Shown here: piece after piece, positions 10,262 to 20,270 of the stretch
Layout of the letters: each line of letters opens with the position of its first letter
How positions within the stretch are numbered: position 1 is the stretch's first letter
Assembly (NCBI RefSeq): GCF_003201285.1
Contig: NZ_QICS01000002.1
Span: 372,001-436,000, forward strand
DNA: 64,000 bases
Direction: 5' to 3'
Source: Lachnotalea glycerini
GTDB taxonomy: Bacteria; Bacillota; Clostridia; Lachnospirales; Lachnospiraceae
Program-made: the position numbers and the translations under genes
The notes under the pieces: generated by a model
Databases searched by the model: none
The model's input: only the letters and a program-made list of their open reading frames with translations
What the model was told of the DNA's origin: nothing

Positions 10262-11368
10262 ATGCAAGAAAATATAATAAAACTTAGCGATATGGTGAAA
10301 GAACTATTAGAACTTGCAAAGAAGAAAAAAAATGTGCTGGAATATAAAGAGATTAATGACTTTTTTCAAGATATGGAATTATCACCAGAAGAATTTGAAC
10401 AAGTATTGGATGTTCTTGAACAAAATCATATTGATATATTAAGAATTACTGAGGATGATGATCAGAATGAGGAGGAACCTTTATTATTGGAAGAGGAGGT
10501 GGAAATTGATACATTGGATTTGACGATTCCAGATGGGATTAGTATAGAAGACCCAGTCAGAATGTACTTAAAGGAAATTGGTAAAGTACCTCTTCTTAGT
10601 GCAGAGGAAGAAATTGAGCTGGCAAAAAGAATGGAAATTGGAGATGAAGATGCAAAAAAGAGGTTGGCTGAAGCAAATCTTAGACTTGTTGTCAGTATAG
10701 CAAAACGATATGTCGGCAGAGGAATGTTGTTTTTAGATTTAATTCAGGAAGGAAATCTTGGTCTTATTAAGGCAGTGGATAAGTTTGACTATAGAAAGGG
10801 GTATAAGTTCAGTACATATGCAACGTGGTGGATCAGGCAGGCTATTACAAGATCAATAGCAGATCAAGCCAGAACAATTCGGATACCGGTTCATATGGTC
10901 GAAACCATTAATAAATTAATACGTGTATCCAGACAACTGTTACAGGATATGGGACGTGAGCCGTCACCAGAGGAAATTTCAAAGGAAATGGGACTTCCGG
11001 TAGAGAGAGTAAGAGAAATTCTTAAAATTTCACAGGAACCAGTTTCTTTGGAAACTCCGATTGGCGAAGAGGAGGATAGTCATCTGGGAGATTTTATTCA
11101 GGATGAAAATATTCCGGTTCCTGCTGATGCAGCAGCCTTTACTCTTTTAAAGGAACAACTAGTTGAAGTACTTGATACTTTAACCGAACGTGAACAGAAA
11201 GTACTAAGACTTCGTTTCGGATTGGATGATGGGCGTGCCAGGACCTTGGAAGAGGTAGGAAAAGAATTTAATGTAACAAGAGAAAGAATTAGACAGATTG
11301 AAGCTAAGGCTCTTCGAAAGCTGAGACACCCAAGCAGAAGTCGTAAATTAAAGGATTATTTAGAATAA
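10262..11368 (+). CDS. rpoD: Major sigma factor RpoD (SigA)
   Basis: Housekeeping sigma-70. I choose ATG 10262 because GAAGGG at 10248-10253 is 8 bases away; an in-frame GTG at 10253 would have no spaced ribosome site. The 368 residues show a short acidic region 1.1, region 1.2 ([11 protein letters not shown]), region 2 ([38 protein letters not shown]), region 3, and region 4 with [19 protein letters not shown]. It is translated just after dnaG. The many TTGACA/TATAAT-type promoters noted in this window fit this factor. Confidence 0.97.
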   Translation: MQENIIKLSDMVKELLELAKKKKNVLEYKEINDFFQDMELSPEEFEQVLDVLEQNHIDILRITEDDDQNEEEPLLLEEEVEIDTLDLTIPDGISIEDPVRMYLKEIGKVPLLSAEEEIELAKRMEIGDEDAKKRLAEANLRLVVSIAKRYVGRGMLFLDLIQEGNLGLIKAVDKFDYRKGYKFSTYATWWIRQAITRSIADQARTIRIPVHMVETINKLIRVSRQLLQDMGREPSPEEISKEMGLPVERVREILKISQEPVSLETPIGEEEDSHLGDFIQDENIPVPADAAAFTLLKEQLVEVLDTLTEREQKVLRLRFGLDDGRARTLEEVGKEFNVTRERIRQIEAKALRKLRHPSRSRKLKDYLE

Positions 11369-11421
11369 TAGGGACTGTACGTATAATCGATGCAGTCAAA
11401 TAGGTTTGTTTTGGAGGTAAC

Positions 11422-12120
11422 ATGCAACTATCAAATCGATTATCTGCTGTCGCAGATATGGTAAGTAAAGGGAACAGATTAGTAGATGTAGGAACAGATC
11501 ATGGGTATTTGCCAATTTATTTAATAGAAAAAGGGCAAATACCTTCTGCAATTGCTTTGGATATCAATCAAGGACCAATTCAAAGGGCAAAAGAGCATAT
11601 TGGAGAGCATAATTTAGAAGGACATATAGAAACTAGGCTCTCAGATGGTGTGGCAGCTTTAAAACAGGGAGAGGGAGATACTCTTGTTATTGCTGGAATG
11701 GGAGGCGGGCTGGTTATTCATATTATAACTAATGGGGAACAAGTATTGCCGCATTTTAAAGAATTTATTTTACAGCCACAGTCGGAAATTGAGCAGGTTA
11801 GACGGTTTCTGATTCGTGAAAAATATACAATTACTCAGGAGCATATGATAGAAGAGGAAGGCAAATTCTATCCAATGATGAAAGCAATTAAGGGAGTTTG
11901 CATAGACTATGATCGAACTGTATTTTATAAGTATGGAAAAGGTTTATTAGAGAGCAGAAATGAAGTATTAAAACATTTTTTGCATAAGGAATTGCAAACA
12001 TATATAAGCATTTTAGATAAGCTTTTAGCAAATAATCAACAAAGTGCCTTGACTCGTAGCAATGAAATTAAACAAGAAATAAAATATATTAAGGAGGCTA
12101 TGAGCTTTTATGAAGTGTAA
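11422..12120 (+). CDS. trmK: tRNA (adenine22-N1)-methyltransferase TrmK
   Basis: Methylates A22 of some tRNAs using SAM. The 232 residues contain the SAM-binding motif VDVGTDHGYLP (about 21-31) and the family motif AGMGGGLV (about 92-99), with a helical C-terminal tail. It follows rpoD by about 50 bases, as in B. subtilis (yqfN), and its last codons overlap the start of the next gene by 11 bases, so the two are translationally coupled. Confidence 0.92.
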   Translation: MQLSNRLSAVADMVSKGNRLVDVGTDHGYLPIYLIEKGQIPSAIALDINQGPIQRAKEHIGEHNLEGHIETRLSDGVAALKQGEGDTLVIAGMGGGLVIHIITNGEQVLPHFKEFILQPQSEIEQVRRFLIREKYTITQEHMIEEEGKFYPMMKAIKGVCIDYDRTVFYKYGKGLLESRNEVLKHFLHKELQTYISILDKLLANNQQSALTRSNEIKQEIKYIKEAMSFYEV

Positions 12121-12880
12121 TCAATTAATAGAATTTTTAGAGCAGATTGCACCACTTTCTATGGCAGAGGCATGGGATAATGTAGGCTTGTTGGTAGGAA
12201 CACGTACAAGAGAAATTAAAAGAGTATATATTGCACTTGATGCAACTGACGAGGTTATTGAGGCTGCTATCAGCAATCAGGCTGATTTGCTTTTGACACA
12301 TCATCCTCTTATTTTTAACCCCATAAAAAGTATGACAGGGGACGATTTTATTGGTCGAAGAATCATTAAGCTGATTAAGGCTGATATGATCTATTATGCC
12401 ATGCATACAAACTTTGATGTTTCTGTAATGGCAGATTTGGCAGCAGAATATTTGAAGCTTACAAATTTAGAAATATTAGAAAAGACAGATGAAACACACG
12501 GAATCGGTAAGGTGGGATGTCTGCCAAATGAAATGACTGTAAATGATTTATGCCAGTATGTGAAAGAAGTTTTCACAATCGAATCCGTTAAAGTATTTGG
12601 AGATTGTAATGCAAAAATAAAAAGGGTTGCTGTATTGCCAGGATCGGGAAAAAGCTATATTCAAAACACAATACAATCACAAGCAGATGTTATGATAACA
12701 GGTGATATTGGTCATCATGAAGGGATTGATGCAGTGGCACAAGGACTTATTATTATTGATGCCGGGCATTATGGAATAGAGCATATTTTTGTGAAATATA
12801 TGCAAGATTACTTTAATAGCCGAATTGATGAGATCGAAGTGTTTGCAGAAGAAATCAGTAGTCCCTTTCGAATACTATAG
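12110..12880 (+). CDS. Nif3-like dinuclear metal centre protein (YqfO family)
   Basis: Member of the conserved Nif3/GTP-cyclohydrolase-1-type-2-like family with a two-metal site; its physiological reaction is unsettled. Metal-ligand motifs are visible: LLTHHPLIFNP (about 62-72) and a C-terminal GDIGHHEG (about 201-208). At 256 residues it is the short form without the PII-like insert found in B. subtilis YqfO. It overlaps trmK, the conserved partner. Confidence 0.9.
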   Translation: MKCNQLIEFLEQIAPLSMAEAWDNVGLLVGTRTREIKRVYIALDATDEVIEAAISNQADLLLTHHPLIFNPIKSMTGDDFIGRRIIKLIKADMIYYAMHTNFDVSVMADLAAEYLKLTNLEILEKTDETHGIGKVGCLPNEMTVNDLCQYVKEVFTIESVKVFGDCNAKIKRVAVLPGSGKSYIQNTIQSQADVMITGDIGHHEGIDAVAQGLIIIDAGHYGIEHIFVKYMQDYFNSRIDEIEVFAEEISSPFRIL

Positions 12881-12900
12881 GTATAAAAGGAGGTATCAGC

Positions 12901-14568
12901 ATGGAAAATGAGAACATTAAGGTATTAATTGACGGAGAAGAAAAGGAGTATCCGTATGGCACTGCCTTTAGCATAATAGCAGAAGAATATCAAAGCCACT
13001 ATGAATATGAAATTGTGTTAGTTACGGTAGATAATAGGTTAAGAGAGCTTCATAAAAAATTAAAGGAGCCATGTACAATATCATTTGTAACAATAAAGGA
13101 TACAGTTGGCAATATGACATATCGAAGAAGTGCAACTCTTTTATTACTAAAGGCTGTATATGAAGTTGCGGGCAAGAATAAGATTAGTAATGTGAAAATT
13201 CATTATTCAGTAAGCAAAGGTTATTACTTTACGATTGATGGAAATGTTACAGTGGACGAGATTTTTATTGAAAAAGTGAAAAGTAAAATGCGCGAAATTG
13301 CAGTACTTAAATTGCCGGTGATAAAAAGATCAATTCACACGGAAGATGCGATCAGATTGTTTAATAAATATGGTATGACAGATAAAGAAAGGCTTTTCAA
13401 ATATAGAAGGCCTTCCAAGGTAAATATATATAGTTTGGATCATTTTGAAGATTATTTTTATGGATTTATGGTTCAAAACATTGGAGTAATTAAATATTTT
13501 GAATTATATCTATATAAAGACGGTTTTGTATTACAGTTGCCGACAAGCAAAGAACCTAGCGTAGTGCCACCTTTTGAGCCTCAGGAAAAGTTGTTTGAGG
13601 TTCAAAAGGAATCCACAAAATGGGGAGATATGCTGGAAATTGGAACTGTTGGTGCTTTAAATGATCAGATTGTTTCTAGTACTGCAAGTGAATTAATATT
13701 AGTTCAGGAGGCTTTACAGGAGAAGAAAATCGTAGAAATAGCACAAAATATTGCGAATAATCCCAAGATTAAATTTGTTATGATTGCCGGACCATCTTCT
13801 TCAGGTAAGACTACTTTTTCACACAGGTTATCAATTCAGCTTCGTGCCATTGGTTTAAAGCCTCATCCTATTCCGGTTGATGACTATTTTATTAATCGGG
13901 AAGAGGTAAAAAGGGATGAATTTGGAAAATATGATTTTGAAGCCTTAGAGGCAATTGATGTTGAGTTATTTAATCGAGATATGACTGCACTGCTTAAAGG
14001 AGAAAAAATTGAATTACCAGTTTATAATTTTAAAACAGGGAAGAGAGAATACAGAGGAAATTATAAACAATTAGGTAAGGATGATGTGTTGGTAATTGAA
14101 GGAATACATTGCTTGAATGATCAATTATCTTATGCTCTTCCAAGAGAAAATAAATATAAAATTTATATCAGTGCACTTACCCAGCTAAATATTGATGAAC
14201 ATAATAGAATTCCCAGTACCGATGGCAGATTAATAAGAAGAATGGTTCGAGATGCAAGAACCAGAGGAATTAATGCAAAACAGACAATTGATATGTGGTA
14301 TTCGGTAAGGCGTGGTGAGGAAAAAAATATCTTTCCATATCAAGAAGAAGCTGATGTTATGTTTAACTCTGCTTTAATCTATGAATTGGCTGTATTGAAA
14401 ATGTATGCAGAGCCTTTGCTCTTTGGCATTGATAAAAATGAGCCGGAGTATCTTGAAGCAAAGCGATTACTGAAATTTTTAGACTATTTTCTGGCAATTG
14501 GAAGTGATGAGATTCCTAAAAATTCGATTCTTAGAGAATTTGTAGGAGGAAGCTGTTTTCATGTATAG
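12901..14568 (+). CDS. TGS-domain nucleoside (uridine-type) kinase
   Basis: Predicted phosphoribulokinase/uridine-kinase family enzyme, probably nucleoside salvage. Of 555 residues, an N-terminal TGS-like domain (about 1-70) and a threonyl-tRNA-synthetase second-domain-like region precede the kinase. The P-loop AGPSSSGKTTFS is near 296-307, PVDDYF follows as the substrate/metal motif, and a second motif is IEGIHCLN. AAAGGAGG precedes the ATG. This two-part architecture is frequent in clostridia; the exact nucleoside is not known. Confidence 0.85.
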   Translation: MENENIKVLIDGEEKEYPYGTAFSIIAEEYQSHYEYEIVLVTVDNRLRELHKKLKEPCTISFVTIKDTVGNMTYRRSATLLLLKAVYEVAGKNKISNVKIHYSVSKGYYFTIDGNVTVDEIFIEKVKSKMREIAVLKLPVIKRSIHTEDAIRLFNKYGMTDKERLFKYRRPSKVNIYSLDHFEDYFYGFMVQNIGVIKYFELYLYKDGFVLQLPTSKEPSVVPPFEPQEKLFEVQKESTKWGDMLEIGTVGALNDQIVSSTASELILVQEALQEKKIVEIAQNIANNPKIKFVMIAGPSSSGKTTFSHRLSIQLRAIGLKPHPIPVDDYFINREEVKRDEFGKYDFEALEAIDVELFNRDMTALLKGEKIELPVYNFKTGKREYRGNYKQLGKDDVLVIEGIHCLNDQLSYALPRENKYKIYISALTQLNIDEHNRIPSTDGRLIRRMVRDARTRGINAKQTIDMWYSVRRGEEKNIFPYQEEADVMFNSALIYELAVLKMYAEPLLFGIDKNEPEYLEAKRLLKFLDYFLAIGSDEIPKNSILREFVGGSCFHV

Positions 14569-14590
14569 ATTTAGTAGAAAGGAATAAATC

Positions 14591-15511
14591 ATGTCGATTC
14601 GAAATGCTGCATTAATAGGAACGGGTGCTGTTGGAGGAGTATATGCAATGCATTTACATAATACTTATGGTATGGAATTTTATGTAGTTGCAGGAGACAG
14701 CCGTAAAAAACGTATTGAGCAAAATGGTATTAAAGTAAATCAAATGACATATTATCCTCAGTTAATTGAACCTTCTGAAACAAAGCATAAAATGGATTTA
14801 ATTATAATCGCAGTTAAAAATTATGATTTAGAGCAGGCGATTGAAGATATTCAAAATTTAGTAAAGGTTGGTACAATTATATTGCCATTGCTAAATGGCA
14901 TTACTGCAAGTGACAGATTGTGTGTGGCATACCCAAAGGCAAAGATAATGCTAGGTCTATCTATGGGAATAGATGCGATTCGAACAGAAGAGGGAATTGT
15001 TAATACGGATGATGGAGTTATACAATTTGGATACGAGGACAATACGGTCAAGGCGAAGGAAGTTGAGGATGTACTTTGCTATTTAACAAAAGCGGGTATC
15101 AAGGCAAAAGTATATTCTGATATGAAACGCATGCAATGGAGAAAATGGATGCTTAATGTCGGTGTAAATCAAGCATCTGCAATCACAGGTGCTAAATTTA
15201 AATATTTTGGAAGAAATAAAGAATTGTTTACTCTTTTTAGAAACGCCATGATGGAAGTATTAGAATTGGCAAAGGCAGCAAATGTAAAGATCACAATGGA
15301 AGATATTACACATATTGAGGAAGTAATTTTAAATTTCACACCGGAAGGTAAAACATCTATGCTTCAGGATGTGGAAGCCATGAGAAAAACAGAGATAGAT
15401 TATTTTGCAGGAACTGTGATAGAATATGGAGTGAAATATCATGTACCTACACCCGTAAATGAAGTGCTATATTTGGCTCTAAAGGCTAAAGAAAATATAT
15501 ATTTGGATTAA
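14591..15511 (+). CDS. 2-dehydropantoate 2-reductase family protein
   Basis: NADPH-dependent ketopantoate-reductase (PanE/ApbA) fold. The 306 residues begin with a Rossmann motif GTGAVGGVYAMHL (about 10-22) and have the C-terminal helical ApbA domain with KWMLNVGVNQASAITG. No pantothenate genes are nearby, so a true PanE role is possible but unproven; paralogues acting on other 2-oxo acids are common. It ends just upstream of the RNase P RNA promoter. Confidence 0.8.
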   Translation: MSIRNAALIGTGAVGGVYAMHLHNTYGMEFYVVAGDSRKKRIEQNGIKVNQMTYYPQLIEPSETKHKMDLIIIAVKNYDLEQAIEDIQNLVKVGTIILPLLNGITASDRLCVAYPKAKIMLGLSMGIDAIRTEEGIVNTDDGVIQFGYEDNTVKAKEVEDVLCYLTKAGIKAKVYSDMKRMQWRKWMLNVGVNQASAITGAKFKYFGRNKELFTLFRNAMMEVLELAKAANVKITMEDITHIEEVILNFTPEGKTSMLQDVEAMRKTEIDYFAGTVIEYGVKYHVPTPVNEVLYLALKAKENIYLD

Positions 15512-15524
15512 TGAAATAAAATGG

Positions 15525-15553
15525 TTGCAACCTGTGTTATATTATGTTAGAAT
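15525..15553 (+). promoter_or_regulatory. Sigma-A promoter of rnpB
   Basis: TTGCAA (15525-15530), 17-base spacer, TAGAAT (15548-15553). The predicted start, about base 15560, coincides with the 5' arm of the RNase P RNA. Confidence 0.75.
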
Positions 15554-15560
15554 ATTTTTT

Positions 15561-15905
15561 CGTAAGTAGAATGGATGATCGCGGCTGTAGGTGTCGAAAG
15601 ACCGCAGGTGAGGAAAGTCCGGGCTTCATAGGGCAGGATGCCAGATAACGTCTGGTGGAGGTGACTCCAAGGCTAGTGCAACAGAAATATACCGCCGAGA
15701 TTTTCGGTAAGGGTGGAAGGGCAGTGTAAGAGACTACCGCTTTACTGGTAACAGGAAAGGCATATGTAAACCCCATTCGAAGCAAGACCGAACATAAGCA
15801 TACGGTTGCCCGCCGGCTTTAGGTAGGTCGCTTGAGTTCTATGGTGACATAGAACCTAGATAGATGATCATTCAAGACATGACCCGGCTTATAGTTCTGC
15901 TTACG
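15561..15905 (+). ncRNA. rnpB: RNase P RNA
   Basis: Catalytic RNA that trims the 5' ends of pre-tRNAs. Conserved elements are present: GAGGAAAGTCCGGGC at about 15611, the ACAGAAA segment, GGTAAGGGTGGAA, and near the 3' end GACATGACCCGGC. The terminal helix is closed by CGTAAGTAGAA (15561-15571) pairing with TTCTGCTTACG (15895-15905), which fixes both ends. Order and length (345 nt) suit the ancestral A-type of clostridia. It has its own promoter and terminator. Confidence 0.95.
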
Positions 15906-15962
15906 TACATAAATTTTATATTAAAGACTAGTAATTTGTATTCCAATCGTTACTTAAATATA

Positions 15963-16011
15963 AAAATAAGCGAAAGAATTTAAATAGTTAATTCTATCGC
16001 TTATTTTGTTG
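15963..16011 (+). terminator. Intrinsic terminator downstream of rnpB
   Basis: AAAATAAGCGAAAGAATT (from 15963) pairs with AATTCTATCGCTTATTTT (to about 16007), followed by TTG and further T. Confidence 0.75.
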
Positions 16012-16414
16012 TTTATCAATTATATTAAGATTTATTATGCAAAAACTTAAGAAAATATGACATTTTTCTTATGATCAGGGCATAAGTCACAAAAAAACGT
16101 TGAAAATCAAAATAATATTAAACAAAAATTAAATATAAAAATAGTAAAAATCATACGAAATATACAAACGAGTTCAAATAAAATTCACAATTTACAGTAA
16201 CTTGTTATTTAATTTATGATGATAAAACAATTTAATAAGGGTAAAAATGTAAAAAATATTGTGATTTTTAATAAAATTTGTGTAAATAAAAAAGATTTGA
16301 CTATGAAATGTGTCTGTGGTAAATTGTTCTCGTGTTCAGATATGAATGAAATGAAATCATATCTCATTACATATAAAAGGGATATACCCATATGAATCTA
16401 GGAGGATTTTTATT
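16012..16414. other. A+T-rich gap before the lipoprotein gene
   Basis: No convincing gene is seen on either strand. A weak promoter, TTGACT at 16297-16302 with TAAATT 17 bases further on, could serve the downstream lipoprotein gene, whose AGGAGG lies at about 16401. A leader of roughly 80 bases would result. Confidence 0.4.
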
Positions 16415-16801
16415 ATGAAAAAATCAATGAAGAAATTAGCAACAATTATGGCAGTTGCAACATTAGCATTATCAGCTGTAGCATGTGGAAGTAAAGATAC
16501 TACTACATCAACTGATACAAACACTGAAACTTCAACAGAATCTACTACTGGAACATCTACTGGAACATCTACTGGAACATCAACTGAAAGCACTACTGAT
16601 GCTACAAAGGATGCTGCAAAAGATCTTAAAGAAGATACAAAAGCTGAAGATGAAAAAAGCACAGAAGGTACAGAAGTAGAAGCAACAGAAGAAAATGCTG
16701 ATAGTACAGAAGTAGAAGCAACAGAAGAAGGTAAAGACGCAACAGATACAAATGCTGCTGACAAAACAACAGGCGCAACAACTGAGACAAAAACAAACTA
16801 A
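16415..16801 (+). CDS. Thr/Ser/Glu-rich lipoprotein of unknown function
   Basis: The 128 residues start with a typical signal (MKKSMKKLATIM...) ending at a lipobox-like AVAC, so Cys24 is the likely lipidated residue. The remainder is low-complexity, built of T, S, E, D, A and K, with a 12-base repeat encoding TGTS-type units (about 16547-16580) and a duplicated TEVEATEE segment. It looks like an extended surface spacer with no enzyme domain. Low-complexity regions of this kind vary in copy number. Strong AGGAGG and a terminator make it a separate unit. Confidence 0.75.
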   Translation: MKKSMKKLATIMAVATLALSAVACGSKDTTTSTDTNTETSTESTTGTSTGTSTGTSTESTTDATKDAAKDLKEDTKAEDEKSTEGTEVEATEENADSTEVEATEEGKDATDTNAADKTTGATTETKTN

Positions 16802-16820
16802 TTAGTATTTAATAATTAAA

Positions 16821-16851
16821 AGAGTGCACATATTGTATGTGCGCTTTTTTG
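16821..16851 (+). terminator. Intrinsic terminator after lipoprotein gene
   Basis: GTGCACATA (16824-16832) pairs with TATGTGCGC (16836-16844) across a 3-base loop, followed by TTTTTT. Confidence 0.85.
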
Positions 16852-16858
16852 TTTTTTC

Positions 16859-16887
16859 TTGACTGAAAAGTACCATTATGGTATATT
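16859..16887 (+). promoter_or_regulatory. Promoter with embedded palindrome for the amino-acid ABC operon
   Basis: TTGACT (16859-16864), 17-base spacer, TATATT (16882-16887). The spacer holds the perfect palindrome TACCAT-T-ATGGTA (16871-16883), placed where a bound repressor would block RNA polymerase. The cognate regulator is unknown. Confidence 0.55.
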
Positions 16888-17012
16888 GTTATATGTGTTT
16901 TAAGTTATAAAAGTGTATATAGGCTTGATATATGGAGAAGAGTTTGGAATTGTTTGTTAATAATTTTGAACTCTATAATTTTAACACAGATACGAACCTA
17001 AGGAGGAAATAT

Positions 17013-17813
17013 ATGAAAAAATTTAAAAACGTGATACTATTTATGACAACTTTGGCCTTGGCATTGACAGCAGCGTGTTCAGGCAGCAAGAGTAATGAAT
17101 CTGCTGCTTCAGAGCAGAATTCACAGGAAACAACCAGTGACTCAAATAAATATATTATAGCCACAGATACTGTGTTTGCTCCATTTGAGTTTACCGATGC
17201 AAGTAATAAATTTGTTGGAATTGATGTTGAACTTTTGGATGCAATAGCAACGGATCAAGGATTTGAATATGAGCTTAATTCATTGGGATTTGATGCGGCT
17301 TTGCTTGCGGTAGAGGCTGGACAGGCTGATGGTGTGATAGCTGGCATGTCAATCACAGAAGAGAGAAAAGCGAAATATGATTTTTCTGATTCTTATTATG
17401 AGTCAAATGTTACAATGGCTGTAGCTATAGATTCTGATATTTCTTCTTATGAAGATTTGTCAGGTAAAAAGGTTGCTGTTAAAACAGGAACTAAGGGAGC
17501 CGATTTTGCTAAATCAATTATGGAGCAATATGGTTTTGAAATAACTGAATTTTCTGATTCGCCAAATATGTATCAGGATGTAATTGTTGGAAATACAGTA
17601 GCTTGCTTTGAAGATTATCCGGTAATGGCTTATAACATTAAGCAAGGAGCTAAATTACAGATGCCAGGTGATATCAAAGAGTCTGGTAGCTCATATGGAT
17701 TTGCAGTATCTAAGGATAAAAATTCAGAATTACTTGAAATGTTTAACAAAGGGCTGGCTAACATTAAAGCGAACGGAACCTATGATGAGATTATAGAAAA
17801 ATATACAAAATAA
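17013..17813 (+). CDS. Polar amino-acid ABC transporter, substrate-binding lipoprotein
   Basis: Family-3 extracellular solute-binding protein that delivers a polar amino acid (or cystine-like ligand) to the membrane complex. I place the start at ATG 17013, 5 bases after AAGGAGGA; an in-frame ATG at 16932 lacks a ribosome site and would bury the signal peptide. The 266 residues begin with a signal ending at a lipobox, Cys22 lipidated. Family motifs include TDTVFAPFEF, VEAGQADGVIAGMSIT and GTKGADFA. It is followed by permease and ATPase genes. The ligand cannot be specified from sequence. Confidence 0.9.
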   Translation: MKKFKNVILFMTTLALALTAACSGSKSNESAASEQNSQETTSDSNKYIIATDTVFAPFEFTDASNKFVGIDVELLDAIATDQGFEYELNSLGFDAALLAVEAGQADGVIAGMSITEERKAKYDFSDSYYESNVTMAVAIDSDISSYEDLSGKKVAVKTGTKGADFAKSIMEQYGFEITEFSDSPNMYQDVIVGNTVACFEDYPVMAYNIKQGAKLQMPGDIKESGSSYGFAVSKDKNSELLEMFNKGLANIKANGTYDEIIEKYTK

Positions 17814-17910
17814 TAAAGCAATACAAATATTCTTAAATGGATGACACGTGTTTCAGATGATGCACGCGTTATCACTTAAGTATATTTATATTTAGAAAGC
17901 AGGTAGTGAT

Positions 17911-18567
17911 ATGTCGATAGTTGGGTTATTAAAAGAGAATTATATGACATTGTTGACAGCAATGGGTAAGACCCTGGAGCTCACGTTATTGTCATTAGTT
18001 TTTGCATCATTGATTGGTTTGTTGTTTGGATTGCTCAATGTTTCAAAAAAGAAATGGATGCATGTTGTAGCAAATGTTTATATTGATGCAATAAGAGGAG
18101 TTCCATTAATTGTATTAGCATTCTTTATTTACTTTGGAATTCCGTTGGCAACAGGAATTAAGCTTGATGCACTCATTGCAGGAATTATTTCTCTTAGCTT
18201 AAATGCAGGTGCTTATATGGCAGAAATAGTAAGAGCTGGCATTCAGTCGATTGATAAGGGGCAGTTGGAGGCGGCAAGGAGTTTAGGGCTGCCTTATGGA
18301 ACAGCTATGAGACGGGTAGTACTTCCACAGGCAATACGAGTAATGATTCCATCGATCATTAATCAGTTTATTATTACACTAAAGGATACCTCTATTTTAT
18401 CTGTGATAGGTTTTCCAGAGCTTACTAAAGCAGGAAGTATTATAATTGCAAGAAATTATGAGACTTTTAAGATGTGGGCCATCATAGGGGTTATGTATTT
18501 AATTGTTATTACGACTCTTTCTAAGATTGCTAAAGCATTAGAAAGGAGAATATCTTATGGCAAGTAA
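17911..18567 (+). CDS. Polar amino-acid ABC transporter, permease
   Basis: Membrane subunit of the HisM/GlnP family, 218 residues with five predicted membrane spans. The coupling (EAA) motif reads [20 protein letters not shown] (about 118-137). It lies about 100 bases after the binding protein and overlaps the ATPase gene by 11 bases. A single permease gene suggests a homodimeric channel. Confidence 0.93.
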   Translation: MSIVGLLKENYMTLLTAMGKTLELTLLSLVFASLIGLLFGLLNVSKKKWMHVVANVYIDAIRGVPLIVLAFFIYFGIPLATGIKLDALIAGIISLSLNAGAYMAEIVRAGIQSIDKGQLEAARSLGLPYGTAMRRVVLPQAIRVMIPSIINQFIITLKDTSILSVIGFPELTKAGSIIIARNYETFKMWAIIGVMYLIVITTLSKIAKALERRISYGK

Positions 18568-19288
18568 AATTAGTGTCAATGGTCTTGTAAAAAGCTTTGG
18601 ACATTTGGAAGTATTAAAGGGAATGAATGTTGAGATTGCAGAGGGTGAGGTAGTATGTCTAATTGGTCCATCAGGATCAGGGAAGAGTACTTTTCTAAGG
18701 TGTTTGAATCGATTAGAGAAGATCTCTGGTGGAACGGTGATTGTGGACGGTTTTGATATTACGGATAAACAAACAGATATTAATAAAGTAAGAGAAAATA
18801 TCGGAATGGTATTTCAACATTTCAACTTGTTCCCTAATTTAACAGTTATTGAAAATATTATGCTTGCTCCCATAGAACTTAAGAAAAGTAATAAGGAACA
18901 AGCCAAGAAAAAAGCTTTTGAATTACTAAAAAGGGTTGGACTTGAAGATAAAGCAGATGTATATCCTACAAAGCTCTCAGGAGGGCAAAAGCAGCGTGTA
19001 GCTATTGCAAGAGCACTAGCAATGAATCCTGATATTATGTTATTTGATGAACCAACCAGTGCACTTGATCCAGAAATGGTTGGAGAAGTTCTTGAGGTAA
19101 TGAAACAGCTTGCAGCAGATGGAATGACTATGGTAGTAGTGACACATGAAATGGGCTTTGCAAGAGAAGTGTCAAATAGAGTAATATTTATGGATGGTGG
19201 ATATATAGTTGAGGAAGGAAAACCGGAGGAGATATTTAACAACCCTCAAAATTCAAGAACGATAGATTTTCTAAACAAAGTATTGTAA
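18557..19288 (+). CDS. Polar amino-acid ABC transporter, ATPase
   Basis: GlnQ/HisP-type ATPase, 243 residues. Walker [10 protein letters not shown] is at about 37-45, the Q-loop at [11 protein letters not shown], signature LSGGQKQR, Walker [13 protein letters not shown] and the switch His in VVTHEM. AAAGGAG lies inside the permease's 3' end, so translation is coupled. A terminator follows. Confidence 0.96.
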   Translation: MASKISVNGLVKSFGHLEVLKGMNVEIAEGEVVCLIGPSGSGKSTFLRCLNRLEKISGGTVIVDGFDITDKQTDINKVRENIGMVFQHFNLFPNLTVIENIMLAPIELKKSNKEQAKKKAFELLKRVGLEDKADVYPTKLSGGQKQRVAIARALAMNPDIMLFDEPTSALDPEMVGEVLEVMKQLAADGMTMVVVTHEMGFAREVSNRVIFMDGGYIVEEGKPEEIFNNPQNSRTIDFLNKVL

Positions 19289-19314
19289 AGAGTGCTGTAT
19301 GCACTCTTTTTTTC
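19287..19314 (+). terminator. Intrinsic terminator after ABC operon
   Basis: AAAGAGTGC (19287-19295) pairs with GCACTCTTT (19301-19309) across a 5-base loop, followed by T-rich sequence. Confidence 0.85.
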
Positions 19315-19390
19315 TTCCATATATTGTGATATACTTAGGATTAGTAGGGTAATACTTTTAATTAAGGATCACTTGAAAGGGAGATGAGTT

Positions 19391-20215
19391 ATGGTACTTC
19401 AGCATAATATGATGTCAATGAACATCACAAGAAATTTAGGTAAGGTTTTGCATAATCAGGCACAAATTATAAAACAATTGTCAAGTGGATATAGGATTAA
19501 TAGTGCGGCAGATGATGCGGCAGGATTGTGCATATCAGAGAAAATGAGAGCACAGATAAGAGCATTAAATCAAGCCTCGAATAATGCGGAGGATGGAATT
19601 TCACTTGTACAGACTGCGGATTCTGCACTTGAGAGCATTCAAAGCATGTTGCAAAGAATGAGAGAGCTATCGGTAAAAGCAGCAAATGACACAAATCAGA
19701 CAATTGACAGGCAGTCGATACAAGAAGAAATTGATGCATTAACAAGTGAGATTAGCAGAACGGCTTCAAGTACACAGTTTAATAAAAAGAATATACTTGA
19801 TGGAAGCATCGGAGACAATACAAAAGGGTTGAATCTTCAGGTTGGAGCAAATGAGGGGCAGTCGATTAATTTGAAAATTAATGGTGCAAAGGCTTCTGAC
19901 TTGGGAATTGAAGGTGTTGATGTTTCAAATCATGAGGACGCATCAAAGGCTACAGACATTTATGACACTGCAATAAAGAATGTATCAAAGATACGTTCTA
20001 AAATTGGCGCGTATGGGAATCGCCTGGAATATACAATTTCAAATAATGATAATCAGGCAGAGAATCTACAGGCAGCAGAAAGTCGAATCAGAGATACGGA
20101 TATTGCAGCGGCTATGGTTCAATTTGCCAAAAACAATATATTAATACAAGTTAATCAGGCAATGCTTGCACAGACAAATGATATTCAAAGAAGTTTTTTA
20201 ATGTTGCTGCCATAA
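19391..20215 (+). CDS. Flagellin
   Basis: Filament subunit, 274 residues with only the conserved D0/D1 ends and a very short central part. N-terminal motifs LSSGYRINSAADDAAGL (about 35-51) and QTADSALESIQSMLQRMREL are canonical. The C-terminal end (AAMVQFAKNNILIQ...NQAMLAQ) is recognisable but finishes in the unusual RSFLMLLP instead of a Leu-Leu-Gln/Arg type end. No other flagellar gene is nearby, so it is an isolated copy, either the main filament protein or a minor one. Confidence 0.9.
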   Translation: MVLQHNMMSMNITRNLGKVLHNQAQIIKQLSSGYRINSAADDAAGLCISEKMRAQIRALNQASNNAEDGISLVQTADSALESIQSMLQRMRELSVKAANDTNQTIDRQSIQEEIDALTSEISRTASSTQFNKKNILDGSIGDNTKGLNLQVGANEGQSINLKINGAKASDLGIEGVDVSNHEDASKATDIYDTAIKNVSKIRSKIGAYGNRLEYTISNNDNQAENLQAAESRIRDTDIAAAMVQFAKNNILIQVNQAMLAQTNDIQRSFLMLLP

Positions 20216-20270
20216 GTGTTAGCTGTAGGATATTAGATGAATATAGTTAAAAGATAATGGGAGATTTATA

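Noticed and set aside
16357-16764. Minus-strand Ser/Val-rich frame opposite the lipoprotein
   Set aside because: Mirror of a low-complexity Thr/Glu coding repeat; no start context.
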